DNA of 64,000 nt. Origin: CBDBND01 sp965262665. GTDB lineage: Bacteria > Pseudomonadota > Alphaproteobacteria > Rhodospirillales > Rhodospirillaceae. Both the position numbers and the translations under genes were made by a program. The stretch spans positions 2,170,001 through 2,234,000 of the forward strand of contig CBDHFR010000004.1 of assembly GCA_965262665.1 (NCBI GenBank), written 5' to 3'. Below are positions 1-8,238 of this stretch, in pieces (position 1 is the stretch's first letter; the number at the start of each line of letters is the position of its first letter). The notes under the pieces are model-generated. The model worked only from the letters and a program-made list of their open reading frames with translations. It did no database searches and was not told the origin of the DNA.

Positions 1-197
1 TCATGAAGGGACAAAAAATTGCAGGCCTCATTGATGCGTAGTCGCGCAAACGGAGACCTTGTATTGCCCATATGTTCAAGAATACAAACATGTTCTTCGA
101 CCAGCTTCGCCGCATGGCTTTCACGTGGTTGAGCAATCGCACACAGACCTACGAGCAATGCGAATCCGAAACAAAATTTGAATGTTTTAACAGGCAT
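1..197 (-). CDS. Secreted small protein, C-terminus beyond window
   Basis: The reading frame starts at an ATG (195-197) just downstream of a strong GGAGG ribosome site and runs off the left edge of the window, giving about 65 residues. The N-terminus (MPVKTFKFCFGFALLVGLC...) is a typical Sec signal peptide with likely cleavage after ...ESHA. The mature part begins AAKLVEEHVCILEHMG and holds two cysteines (C41 and C62) that could form a periplasmic disulfide. No family recognised. It is divergent from the VOC gene at 426, so the two share an intergenic control region. Confidence 0.6.
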   Translation of the reverse strand, partial: MPVKTFKFCFGFALLVGLCAIAQPRESHAAKLVEEHVCILEHMGNTRSPFARLRINEACNFLSLH

Positions 198-314
198 TTA
201 TACCTCCCGCTTGGATCCGTGAAACCTCACCCAAAAACCTAATTCGGTCCGTTTGAACACTGTGTATCGCCGTTGTGTACTAGTGCAGAATTGTGGCGGT
301 CACATGGCGAAAAA

Positions 315-330
315 TGTGATCTGACTCACA
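315..330. promoter_or_regulatory. CRP/FNR-like palindrome
   Basis: The site TGTGA-N6-TCACA is a perfect match to the enterobacterial CRP consensus half-sites. It lies in the divergent region between the secreted protein (1-197) and the VOC gene (426). Its centre is about 71 bp upstream of the start implied by the weak promoter at 360-387, a usual class I activator distance. Caution: the core ATGTGATCTGAC (314-325) is also the core of the IS481 terminal repeats in this window, so it may be chance or a terminal-repeat relic. Confidence 0.4.
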
Positions 331-332
331 CA

Positions 333-358
333 CAGGACACGTAATTCCGCGTGTCCTG
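333..358. repeat. Perfect 9-bp inverted repeat
   Basis: CAGGACACG (333-341) and CGTGTCCTG (350-358) are separated by 8 bases. No T-tract follows, so a terminator is unlikely. An operator or a cruciform beside the CRP-like site is more plausible. Confidence 0.5.
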
Positions 359-359
359 C

Positions 360-387
360 CTGACAATTAATGGTGCGCGATTATGAG
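360..387 (+). promoter_or_regulatory. Candidate sigma-70 promoter for VOC gene
   Basis: CTGACA (360-365) and TATGAG (382-387) are separated by 16 bases, 38 bp before the ATG at 426. The match is weak. Its position relative to the palindrome at 315-330 makes it worth recording. Confidence 0.3.
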
Positions 388-1689
388 GCTGAATCACCCA
401 AGATGCTCGTTGAAGGATATACGCCATGAACTGGAACGCAGTGCCTTACCTTGTCACAGCAGGCTTCGCGATCGTGTTGAGCGGGCTCGCCCAAGCGGAT
501 GGACATGATCCGTATGCATTAGAAAACGTAGAAGGTTCGCGCATTCAGGAATTTGTCATAAGCGTCTCAGAGCTGGATGCCACACTTGCCGCCTTTACCG
601 ATGTCTTTCGATGGGAAATTAAACGTGAAGGAGAAATTGATCCCACGGCCATTCGCCTCTGGGGCTTGCCTTTCGGTACAACCGGGCGGGAAGTCTTGGT
701 CGGCAACGGCCAATCGCAATTCGGATACGTGCGATTGGTTGAAATTGATACGCCTGACAAAAAATTGATGCGGCCCGCCGCCCGATGGTGGGATACGGGT
801 GGTTTGTATAACCTCAACATTCTGGTCAGAGACCTGAATTGGACGGAAGAATCATTGCGCCGTCTCGGTTGGACGCCGCGCGGTCTCAAATCCACCTATG
901 ACCGGGGAACAGCCAAGGGCGAGAGCCAGGTCATGATCGGTCCTGACGATCTGGTGGTGTCCTTTCAGGAACGGCAACAACCGCCGCTTGATGGTTGGCC
1001 AGAGTTCGAAGGCGCTACCCATATCGAGGTCGGCTATCAAATGGTGACGGACCTTGAGGCCTGGTATGCTTTTTATACCGATGTTCTTGGTTTTGAAGGA
1101 ATCGGTCTGCGCGAGCGGCCGCAAACCGGCGCCATCGGTCCCAACGACTACGGTTTACCACACAATGTGACGGAGGGCGCTGGCTACCGTCAGGCGAATG
1201 TGCTTTTTCCCCGCCCAACGAAACAATCACTTGGTGCGCGTCAATGGATGACAGCAGAAGGGTATGACTTTTCGGACCGCATAGGACCGCCCAATCTCGG
1301 CATTCTTTCCGTGCGCCTGCCTGTTGCCGATCTGGATGCGGTGCTTGAGCGAATGACGGACGTGGGCATGGAACCGGCATCCGATGTGCAGATTCTATTC
1401 CTGGAACCTTACGGCGCAGTGCGCGCCTTTGCCATTAAGACTCCGGGCGGATCGGGCCAATGGCTGACGGTTTTTGAACCCGGCGTGAAACCTATGACCA
1501 AAGTGGAGCTGGAAGACTTTTTTGGGCCGGGCCGATTTGGTGAATGGGTGCGTTTCAATAATCTGATGACCGGTACCGTTCACTACAAAAAGGGCGGAGA
1601 TGCTCGTGTCACTTGGGTTGACGGTCTCGACGAAGAGGGCACGTGGACCATCAAGGGCGACGCAATCTGCACAGCCTGGTACCGTCTTA

Positions 1690-2596
1690 GAGTCGGTTTC
1701 GAAAGTCATGCGGCTCGGGCCAATCTGCGGACGAGGAGCATGACGGAGGCGGCGTAGAGGAAGGCGCGGGCCGAGGCGATGGTGGCCTCGAAGTCCTTTG
1801 CCAGTCGCCGGTTGCGGTTGATCCAGGCGAAGAAGCGCTCCACGACCCAGCGGCGCGGTTGGACGGCGAAGCCGACCTGATCGGGGCTTTTGCGCACGAT
1901 CTCGACGGCGATCATGGTGGCCGTGGCGACCTTCTCGCCGGCGTAGCCGCTGTCGGCAAAGACCTTCTCGATGAACGGAAACGAGCCGCGTGAGGCGCAC
2001 AGCAGCGGCCCGCCACCATCGCGGTCCTGGATACTCGCCGGATGCGCCTCGAGCACGAGGCCGCGCCCGTCGGTGTCGACCAGCGCGTGGCGCTTGCGCC
2101 CCTTGATCTTCTTGCCCGCATCGTAGCCGCGGGGGCCACCAGCCTCGGTCGTCTTGACGCTCTGGCTGTCGATAATCGCGCCGCTCGGGCTGGCCTCGCG
2201 TCCGACCCGCTCGCGATCGGCCATGACCAGAAAGTGGTTGATCTTCTCAAGGAGGCCGTCGTCGCGGAACTTAGCGAACCAGCGATAGATCGTGCCCCAC
2301 GGTGGTAAATCGCTTGGCAGCAAGCGCCAAGGGCAGCCAGCCCGCATCACGTAGAAAATGCCGTTGACGATCTCTCGCATCGGCCATGACCGGGGCCGTC
2401 CCGTGCCATGAGCCGGAGGCAAATGAGGCTCGATCACAACCCACTCCGCAGCGGTCAAATCAGTCTGATAACGCAGCGCCTTGCGGCTATGCTGCTCTCG
2501 GGTGGTCGGCGTCCACATGGCGGCTCCAGATCGGTTTCAGCAACCTTCCTGGAATCACATCGACACCGGCCACTCAACCCCTTTCGAAACGGCCTC
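1690..2596 (-). mobile_element. IS5-family element, copy 1 (907 bp)
   Basis: The ends are imperfect inverted repeats (GAGTCGGTTTCGAAAG and GAGGCCGTTTCGAAAG, 14/16 matching), flanked by direct TTA repeats at 1687-1689 and 2597-2599. A same-length copy lies at 59488-60394 in opposite orientation. It has inserted into the VOC gene at 426. Confidence 0.95.
1706..2518 (-). CDS. IS5-family transposase
   Basis: 270 residues and intact. The N-terminal DUF4096-type region has LTAAEWVVIEPHLPP and CPWRLLPSDLPPWGTIYRWF. The DDE domain includes IIDSQSVKTTEAGG, VFADSGYAGEK, and the Y-(2)-R-(3)-E-(6)-K-like block VVERFFAWINRNRRLAKDFE. It differs from the copy at 59566 in one visible residue (A for D in LTAAEW). 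It is probably active. Confidence 0.95.
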   Translation of the reverse strand: MWTPTTREQHSRKALRYQTDLTAAEWVVIEPHLPPAHGTGRPRSWPMREIVNGIFYVMRAGCPWRLLPSDLPPWGTIYRWFAKFRDDGLLEKINHFLVMADRERVGREASPSGAIIDSQSVKTTEAGGPRGYDAGKKIKGRKRHALVDTDGRGLVLEAHPASIQDRDGGGPLLCASRGSFPFIEKVFADSGYAGEKVATATMIAVEIVRKSPDQVGFAVQPRRWVVERFFAWINRNRRLAKDFEATIASARAFLYAASVMLLVRRLARAA

Positions 2597-2755
2597 TTAG
2601 GGATTTTAGGGAGCTTTGTGTCGAGCATTACCGGACCGGCGATGCCACAACTCAGTCTTTCCGCATCGGCGCCTGTCCTGACGGACTGACGCGCTTCGGC
2701 CCACCGGATAGTTGAGGGCTTGGCACCAGCACCCAATCCATACCAGGATAACTTT

Positions 2756-4336
2756 ATGCAGTTTCGCAGACTCATCGTCACTACCCTGGCCATCCTGATT
2801 GTCGCTCCCGCGCTGGCGCAAGAGGATGTCCGCGTCCTGCGCCGTGGCGGTGCAGGCGACGCCGAAAGCCTTGATCCCCACAAACTCATGAGTGCGTTCG
2901 AGTCCACCATCCTGACCGACATGTTCATCGCCCTGGCGACGACATCGGCGGACGACCGACCGATTGCCGGTTCAGCTGAGTCCTGGACCATCAGCGAAGA
3001 CGGCCTCGTTTACACTTTCGACATGCGTGACGGTCTACTTTGGTCCGACGGCACGCCCATGGATGCTTACGATTTTTTGTATACGTTCCGCCGTCAGTTG
3101 GATCCCGCGACGGCGTCACGTACGGCAGAGTACTTTCGCCCCATTGTCAACGCAGAAGCCATCAACCGAGGCGATATGCCGATTGAGAGTTTGGGTGTTG
3201 AAGCAGTGGACGCCGACACCTTCGTCATCCGCCTCGCCCACCCTGCTCCTTACTTGATGGACATTCTCTCCATCGATGCGCGGCCCGTACCCCAGCATGT
3301 GGTTGAAAAATACGATACGCAGTGGACCCGGCCGGAAAATATGGTGGTCAATGGGCCATTCACGCTAGCGGAATGGTCGCCCAGTTCACACGTAAAGTTG
3401 GTCAAGAATCCGAAGTTCTATGATGCAGATAACGTCCTGTTGGATGAAGTCTTCCATGTCCCGTCTGAAGACATGAACACCGCTTTTCGCATGTTCCGTG
3501 CTGGCGATTTGGACACGCTCGTGTTTTTCCCACCTGACCAGCTGCCGTTCATCCAAGAGACCATGCCCAAAGTCCTGCACATTACGCCCGGCCTGACCAC
3601 TGAACTCTATCTCTTCAACATGGAAAAACCGCCCTACAATGATCTGCGCGTACGCCGCGCATTGTCCATGGCCATTGACCGGGAAACTTTGGTCAATCGT
3701 GTGCTGAGAGCGGGTGAAATTCCGGCATACAGCTACATACCACCAACGGTCCACGATTATCCAAAAAGACCGCGTGCGGACTTCGCCGATATGACCATGG
3801 ATAAACGGCGTGAAGAAGCACGCCGGCTCTTGGCTGAGGCCGGATTCGGACCGGACAATCCCCTAACGGTCACTGTGCGTTACAACACGCAAGAACTTCA
3901 GTCCCGGCAATCCGCAGCTATTGCTGCTATGTGGCGACAGATTGGCGTCCAGACGGAATTGATCAATTCCGAACGAAGGGTGCTGGCCGCCGATAGAACC
4001 AACGGTAATTACGAAATTGCGCGGTATTTGCATGTCGCCGGCAATTACAAGGCGACGCCGTTCCTGCAGTTCATTCATTCAAAACTCAGTTCAAGGAATT
4101 TTGTGAGATATAACAGCCCGGCGTATGACGGCCTGTTTAATCAGGCCTGGTATTCCAATGACATGACTGAACGGGCGGAACGCATGTATGAAGCTGAAGT
4201 TCAGGCCTTGCGCGAACAACCCATGATTCCCCTCTATTTCTATTCCGGCCGGCGTTTGGTACGACCATACGTGCAGGGTTGGGTCGACAATGCCCGAGGT
4301 GTCTATCCATCACGCTGGCTGTCGCTTACCCGTTGA
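2756..4336 (+). CDS. Oligopeptide ABC transporter, periplasmic binding protein
   Basis: 526 residues of the OppA/DppA type (SBP_bac_5). It binds peptides or similar ligands in the periplasm for an ABC permease. I chose the ATG at 2756 over 2720 because AGGA sits 8 bases upstream and the protein then starts with a clean signal peptide (MQFRRLIVTTLAILIVAPAL, cleaved at ALAQ). Family hallmarks are GGAGDAESLDPHK near the mature N-terminus, WSDGTPMDAYDFLYTFRRQLDP, and the hinge block YNDLRVRRALSMAIDRETLV. No permease or ATPase genes lie beside it, so it is an orphan or its partners are elsewhere. Confidence 0.93.
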   Translation: MQFRRLIVTTLAILIVAPALAQEDVRVLRRGGAGDAESLDPHKLMSAFESTILTDMFIALATTSADDRPIAGSAESWTISEDGLVYTFDMRDGLLWSDGTPMDAYDFLYTFRRQLDPATASRTAEYFRPIVNAEAINRGDMPIESLGVEAVDADTFVIRLAHPAPYLMDILSIDARPVPQHVVEKYDTQWTRPENMVVNGPFTLAEWSPSSHVKLVKNPKFYDADNVLLDEVFHVPSEDMNTAFRMFRAGDLDTLVFFPPDQLPFIQETMPKVLHITPGLTTELYLFNMEKPPYNDLRVRRALSMAIDRETLVNRVLRAGEIPAYSYIPPTVHDYPKRPRADFADMTMDKRREEARRLLAEAGFGPDNPLTVTVRYNTQELQSRQSAAIAAMWRQIGVQTELINSERRVLAADRTNGNYEIARYLHVAGNYKATPFLQFIHSKLSSRNFVRYNSPAYDGLFNQAWYSNDMTERAERMYEAEVQALREQPMIPLYFYSGRRLVRPYVQGWVDNARGVYPSRWLSLTR

Positions 4337-4527
4337 ATAAAATAATCATTACAAATCAATGGCTTGCTGGATTTCTCTGGTAATGAGCCCGTTTATTGAT
4401 CAGCCTAAAGGTCCGGAGCACGACCATAGTCACCGCCGCAATTGCATATCTGGGGTGTGAGAGCGTATCTTAGGACCCAAGTGAGACACCGGAATTCCGG
4501 CGCGGCCCGATCAAGGAGACAGACCCC

Positions 4528-4878
4528 ATGGCCACCACGACATTGAAGACCGACCGTCCGACCTATGCGTCAGACTTTATACCGTCCGATGTTGAGCGGG
4601 CTGTCTTTTTGGGCAACCCGATCCTCGACAACATGATGACCAGCCTGATCGCCCTCGGGGCCGAGGTGTGGTCGAACCGCCGCCGGATGAAGGTTGTGGA
4701 AGCTTTGTTGGAAGACAAAGGCGTGACCAACGCGATGATCGAGAAGTACATGCCGACGGCGGAACAGGAAGCCGAATGGCAGAAGGACCGGGACCGGTTC
4801 ATTGATCTGACCTATTCGCCGCTGTTGCGCGAAGGCGACCTCCCCGTCTCCGCCGCTTTCCAACGGGACAACAAATAA
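4528..4878 (+). CDS. Conserved hypothetical, 116 aa
   Basis: The start follows AAGGAGACAG. It is a soluble, charged, mostly helical protein with no signal peptide (MATTTLKTDRPTYASDFIPS...). Short hydrophobic stretches (NMMTSLIALGAEVWSNRRRM) are followed by an acidic helix (TAEQEAEWQKDRDRFIDL). No family recognised. It is closed by a strong terminator at 4947, so it is probably transcribed alone. Confidence 0.7.
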   Translation: MATTTLKTDRPTYASDFIPSDVERAVFLGNPILDNMMTSLIALGAEVWSNRRRMKVVEALLEDKGVTNAMIEKYMPTAEQEAEWQKDRDRFIDLTYSPLLREGDLPVSAAFQRDNK

Positions 4879-4946
4879 GTCACTGCGCCTGTGGTCACGG
4901 CCTTTGCTGAAAGCAGCCGTCCCTGGAGCGACACACAAATAATGGG

Positions 4947-4972
4947 AAGCCCCGCACGGTTGCGGGGCTTTT
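4947..4972 (+). terminator. Rho-independent terminator
   Basis: The stem AAGCCCCGC/GCGGGGCTT (4947-4955, 4962-4970) with a 6-base loop runs into a TTTT tract. It lies 68 bp after the stop of the gene at 4528. Confidence 0.9.
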
Positions 4973-5066
4973 CGTAGCCAGACCGTCGAAACAGTTAACA
5001 TTGAAACCCGTTTCAGTAGCACGACAAATCACAATTAAAAAACACGACAGGAAAAGGATTTTTCCC

Positions 5067-5585
5067 ATGACCCATACTCTCATTACTTCTTTAAAACCGG
5101 TCATTGCTGCCCTGGTGGCCCTTGGATTTCTGAGTGGACAAGCCTGGGCCATTGCTGGCGTAGATTTTCCGCTGGAAGGCGACGTTGATTTCACTGAAGT
5201 CCAGGAAATGATTGATGCGGGAAAGTATGAAGAAGCGATTGCCTTCCTCGATTTCGAAGTGATCGAGTGGTATCCCGAAAATGCCGAGGCATTAACTCTT
5301 AAGGCCTACAGTCAACGCAGCATGGGTCTCCATAACGAAGCGATGGAGAACTACAACGCGGCTTTAGCGTCAGACCCGACTCACCAAGGCGCGCTTGAGT
5401 ATCAAGGCGAGCTTTATCTGATGATGAGCGATCAAGAAGCGGCAACAAAGAATCTTGAAAGACTCGAAAATCTTTGTCCGCGTGGTTGCGAAGCCCACGA
5501 CGAACTTCAAGCTGCTATTGAACGGTTCAAGGACGGCGAAGTCAGCTGGATCCCGCCGGCCAAACGCGACCCCATCGGCGAATAA
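5067..5585 (+). CDS. Exported TPR protein
   Basis: 172 residues. The ATG at 5067 follows AGGAAAAGG and gives a signal peptide (MTHTLITSLKPVIAALVALG, cleavage near AWA). The mature part carries two to three tetratricopeptide repeats (KYEEAIAFLDFEVIEWYPENAEAL; GLHNEAMENYNAALASDPTHQ; DQEAATKNLERLENL). These are protein-protein docking helices in the periplasm. Two cysteines in NLCPRGCEAHDEL may pair. A terminator follows at 5602. Confidence 0.85.
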   Translation: MTHTLITSLKPVIAALVALGFLSGQAWAIAGVDFPLEGDVDFTEVQEMIDAGKYEEAIAFLDFEVIEWYPENAEALTLKAYSQRSMGLHNEAMENYNAALASDPTHQGALEYQGELYLMMSDQEAATKNLERLENLCPRGCEAHDELQAAIERFKDGEVSWIPPAKRDPIGE

Positions 5586-5601
5586 CACCAAAGCGTTTAC
5601 G

Positions 5602-5634
5602 CCCCACCGTTCGTCATGAACGGTGGGGTTATTT
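5602..5634 (+). terminator. Terminator after TPR gene
   Basis: Perfect 11-bp stem CCCCACCGTTC/GAACGGTGGGG (5602-5612, 5618-5628), 5-base loop, then TTATTTATT. It ends 10 bp before the VOC start codon, so some transcription of the next gene may depend on read-through. Confidence 0.85.
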
Positions 5635-5643
5635 ATTGATCTC

Positions 5644-6063
5644 ATGAAATACCTTCACACTGCGGTTCGTGTCTCCGATCTGGACGAAGCACTAGAGTTC
5701 TATTGTGGCACCATGGGCATGGTCGAAGTCAGACGCTTCAAAGGCCGTCAACGGCCGTGTGACATTGTTTTTCTCGCCATGCCCAGGGACGAAAACGCTC
5801 AAATCGAAGTCGTGTACTACCACGGCGCGGAAGACCGTAAGAAATACGGCAACTTCAGTCACGTGGCCTATCAGGTCGACAACATTTACGAGACCTGCAA
5901 AGAGTTGATGGACAAGGGTCTAGCCCTCAACCTGCCGCCGCGCGACGGGTTCATGGCCTTTGTCAAATCCCCGGATGGCATTTCCTTTGAACTGCTGCAA
6001 AAAGGCGGCCCCCTGCCCCCGGAAGAACCATGGGCCTCCATGCCCGACCAAGGAACCTGGTGA
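5644..6063 (+). CDS. Single-domain VOC/glyoxalase-like protein
   Basis: 139 residues, one VOC module of the lactoylglutathione-lyase type: KYLHTAVRVSDLDEALEFYC at the start and GISFELLQKGG at the end. Candidate metal ligands are H5 (LHTAVRV), E61 (AQIEVVYYHG), H79 (FSHVAYQV) and E120 (SFELLQ), the HEHE-like order of glyoxalase I. I chose the ATG at 5644 because it begins the conserved strand. The next gene starts inside its stop codon, which points to translational coupling with an alpha/beta hydrolase. Confidence 0.87.
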   Translation: MKYLHTAVRVSDLDEALEFYCGTMGMVEVRRFKGRQRPCDIVFLAMPRDENAQIEVVYYHGAEDRKKYGNFSHVAYQVDNIYETCKELMDKGLALNLPPRDGFMAFVKSPDGISFELLQKGGPLPPEEPWASMPDQGTW

Positions 6064-6881
6064 CCCTGTCATCTGCGGCAGGAACCCGCCGGGGCTACGC
6101 CGACACCCCATACGGACAAATCCACTACTACGACACGGCAACGGCTGAAGCGCCGGTGCTCATCCTGTTGCACCAATCGCCGCAGTCGGGTGCCATGTTT
6201 GAAGCGGCCATGCCCATCTTCGGTCAAAGATTCCGGGCCATCGCCATGGACACCTTGGGGTATGGCATGTCGGACCGGCCCAGCCAGGAGCTTGAGCCTG
6301 AGGAGTATGCGCAGTCCGTCATCAGCCCGGCGGACATTCTTGGCCTCGAGACCCTTGCTCTGTGTGGCGCCCATACGGGCGCGACGTTTGCCATTCAGAC
6401 CGGCATTCAGGCACCGGATCGGGTCAAGGCTTTGGCCCTATCGGGACCGCCCCTTCATCCACCGTTGCCTGAGGGCGCACCTCGCCGCAAACCCAAAATG
6501 AAACCCCCGCCGCCGCAGGAAGACGGCCGTCATTTGCTGGAATTGTGGCAGGCCCGCTGGCCGGTCGCTGCGCCCATCGATCCGGTCATTTTCCAGAAGC
6601 AGTTTCTCACCGCCGTGATGACGGGAGGCTCCGCCGTGTCGGCCTATCACGCGGTCTACAAATACGACCTGACGGAACCGCCTTAAGTTCATTAAATGCC
6701 CGGTATTGATCGTTTATGGCGACCGGGATGTGGAAACCCCCAACACATCGAAAAAACGTTGCCGCTCATCCCTGACATTCCCACCACCGTCATCCCCGGC
6801 GGCAATATTTATACGGTCGATGTCTGCACCGAAGCGTGGTGCGCCGCTGTTGGCGACTTTTGTCTGGCCGCCTTCTCCTGA
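6060..6881 (+). pseudogene. Alpha/beta hydrolase, two compensating frameshifts
   Basis: GTG at 6060 overlaps the VOC stop by 4 bases. The frame reads through GYADTPYGQIHYYDT and VLILLHQSPQSGAMFEAAM (oxyanion region) and MDTLGYGMSDRP, to TEPP. It then leaves frame at about 6680 and continues as CPVLIVYGDRDVETPN (the acid-residue strand, in the frame of 6706). It returns to the first frame at an A6 run (6751-6756) and ends LAAFS at 6881. The nucleophile elbow is CGAHTGA, with His where Ser or Asp is usual. Decay or sequencing error could explain the indels. Confidence 0.8.
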
Positions 6882-8183
6882 TCACTTCATTCGCAGAACC
6901 GGCATGCGGTCCACGGCCGCTTCGGTCAAGTCCCGCAAACCGGCAACGTCTTCAGCCGTCACGGCGGAGGCATTGTTGCCCCAGCCTTGCCGGACAAAGG
7001 TGACAATGTCGGCAATTTCCTGATCGGTGAGCAATAGACGGTAGCCCGGCATGCGATAGGCATCCGGTGTGCCGTCTATGATTAACCGCGAAGATCCATT
7101 GAGAACGATGTTGATAAAGGATGCAGGGTCCGGATCCATCACTGGCGGATTGCCAGCCATCGGCGGCATATAAGGAGGATAACCCGCGCCGCTGTCCACG
7201 TGGCAGGACTCACACTGTTGCATGAATAAAAGAGCGCCTGCGTTAGATCGGCGTTCCGGGCTGCGCAACAAGTCATGAGTTGAGTCGTCGTAAGCGTAAT
7301 CTTGCCCTTCATCATGGGCGGCCGGCAGGGACACCAAGTAATCAGCCATGGCCCCAAGATCGTCATCGGTCATGAATTGGGTGCTGTTGATGATAACTTC
7401 ATCCATGGTGCCAAAGGCGGTGGAGTGGATGTTTCGGCCTATTTTGAGATAGGTCACGATGTCGTCTTTGGACCACCGGCCAAGACCGGCACGGTTGGAT
7501 TGAGTTAAGTCGGAGGCGTACCAGTTGTCGAGAAAGGCGCCGGCGAGAAAATCAGAATCGCTTTCGTCATAAGCAAATTCGTTAAACGCCAAACCCCGGG
7601 GTGTATGACACGCACCGCAGTGGCCCAGACCCTGCACCAAATAGGCGCCGCGATTCCAGGATTCGCTTTGATCGTCTTGCGCTTCAAACACACCGTCATC
7701 GAAGAACAGCATATTCCAGATCACCAGCGGCCAGCGAAAATTGAGAGGCCAGGGAATCTCGCTTGGTTTGTTGGGCTGGTTGACCGGTGCAACCTCATCC
7801 ATGAAGTAGTCGTACATTGCCTTGATGTCGGCATCCGTGACTTTGACGTATGACGGATATGGCATGGCGGGGTACAAGCGATGACCGTCTTGCGCCACCC
7901 CCAGACGGACAGCCTGGTCGAATTCTTCCAGGGTGTAGGTTCCGATTCCCGTTTCATCGTCCGGCGTGATGTTGGTGGCATAGATCTCGCCGATGGGTGT
8001 TGCCATTTTAAGGCCGCCGGCGAAGGCTGGCTCGCTGGGCATGGAATGACAGGCGACGCAATTCGCCGCGCGCGTCACATATTCACCGCGCTCGATGGAC
8101 GCCGCTAAGTCGTCTTGCGCTTGAACGGCGCCGCCAGACACAGCCCAAACGGCCAAAAAACATAGGAAAATAGACGATTTCAT
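6882..8183 (-). CDS. Tri-heme cytochrome c subunit of a periplasmic dehydrogenase
   Basis: 433 residues with a signal peptide (MKSSIFLCFLAVWAVSGGAVQA) and three c-type heme sites: CVACH, CGACH and CESCH. This matches the tri-heme cytochrome subunit that carries electrons from alcohol, aldehyde or gluconate dehydrogenases to ubiquinone. The first domain has the usual GGLKMATPIGEIYATNITPD. Axial Met candidates lie in YPAMPYPSY, STAFGTMDEV and YRMPGYR. No catalytic dehydrogenase subunit is adjacent; the nearest redox enzyme is the FAD protein at 9435. It is convergent with the hydrolase at 6060, with stop codons side by side. Confidence 0.92.
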   Translation of the reverse strand: MKSSIFLCFLAVWAVSGGAVQAQDDLAASIERGEYVTRAANCVACHSMPSEPAFAGGLKMATPIGEIYATNITPDDETGIGTYTLEEFDQAVRLGVAQDGHRLYPAMPYPSYVKVTDADIKAMYDYFMDEVAPVNQPNKPSEIPWPLNFRWPLVIWNMLFFDDGVFEAQDDQSESWNRGAYLVQGLGHCGACHTPRGLAFNEFAYDESDSDFLAGAFLDNWYASDLTQSNRAGLGRWSKDDIVTYLKIGRNIHSTAFGTMDEVIINSTQFMTDDDLGAMADYLVSLPAAHDEGQDYAYDDSTHDLLRSPERRSNAGALLFMQQCESCHVDSGAGYPPYMPPMAGNPPVMDPDPASFINIVLNGSSRLIIDGTPDAYRMPGYRLLLTDQEIADIVTFVRQGWGNNASAVTAEDVAGLRDLTEAAVDRMPVLRMK

Positions 8184-8238
8184 GAGTGCCCCCGAGAGTT
8201 CTGCGCCCCACCTTCAAGCGGGTTACCCAGGGATGTTA

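Larger units (their letters stand above)
426..2715 (+). pseudogene. Secreted two-domain VOC (glyoxalase-like) protein, split by IS5
   Basis: The ATG at 426 follows GAAGGA. The product starts with a signal peptide (MNWNAVPYLVTAGFAIVLSG, cleavage near LAQA). Two vicinal-oxygen-chelate modules follow: residues about 35-185, and 190-355 beginning at EGATHIEVGYQMVTDLEAWY. VOC proteins are metal-dependent lyases, dioxygenases or isomerases; the substrate is unknown. An IS5 element (1690-2596) with TTA duplication interrupts codon 422. Joining 426-1689 to 2600-2715 gives one uninterrupted 459-codon frame with a new C-terminus (...RDFRELCVEHYRTGD...GPPDS), so the insertion is clean and probably recent. 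As it stands, translation runs 21 codons into the IS and ends at 1757. Confidence 0.85.

Noticed and set aside
333..358. Rho-independent terminator
   Set aside because: Good stem but no T-tract on either strand; kept only as an inverted repeat.
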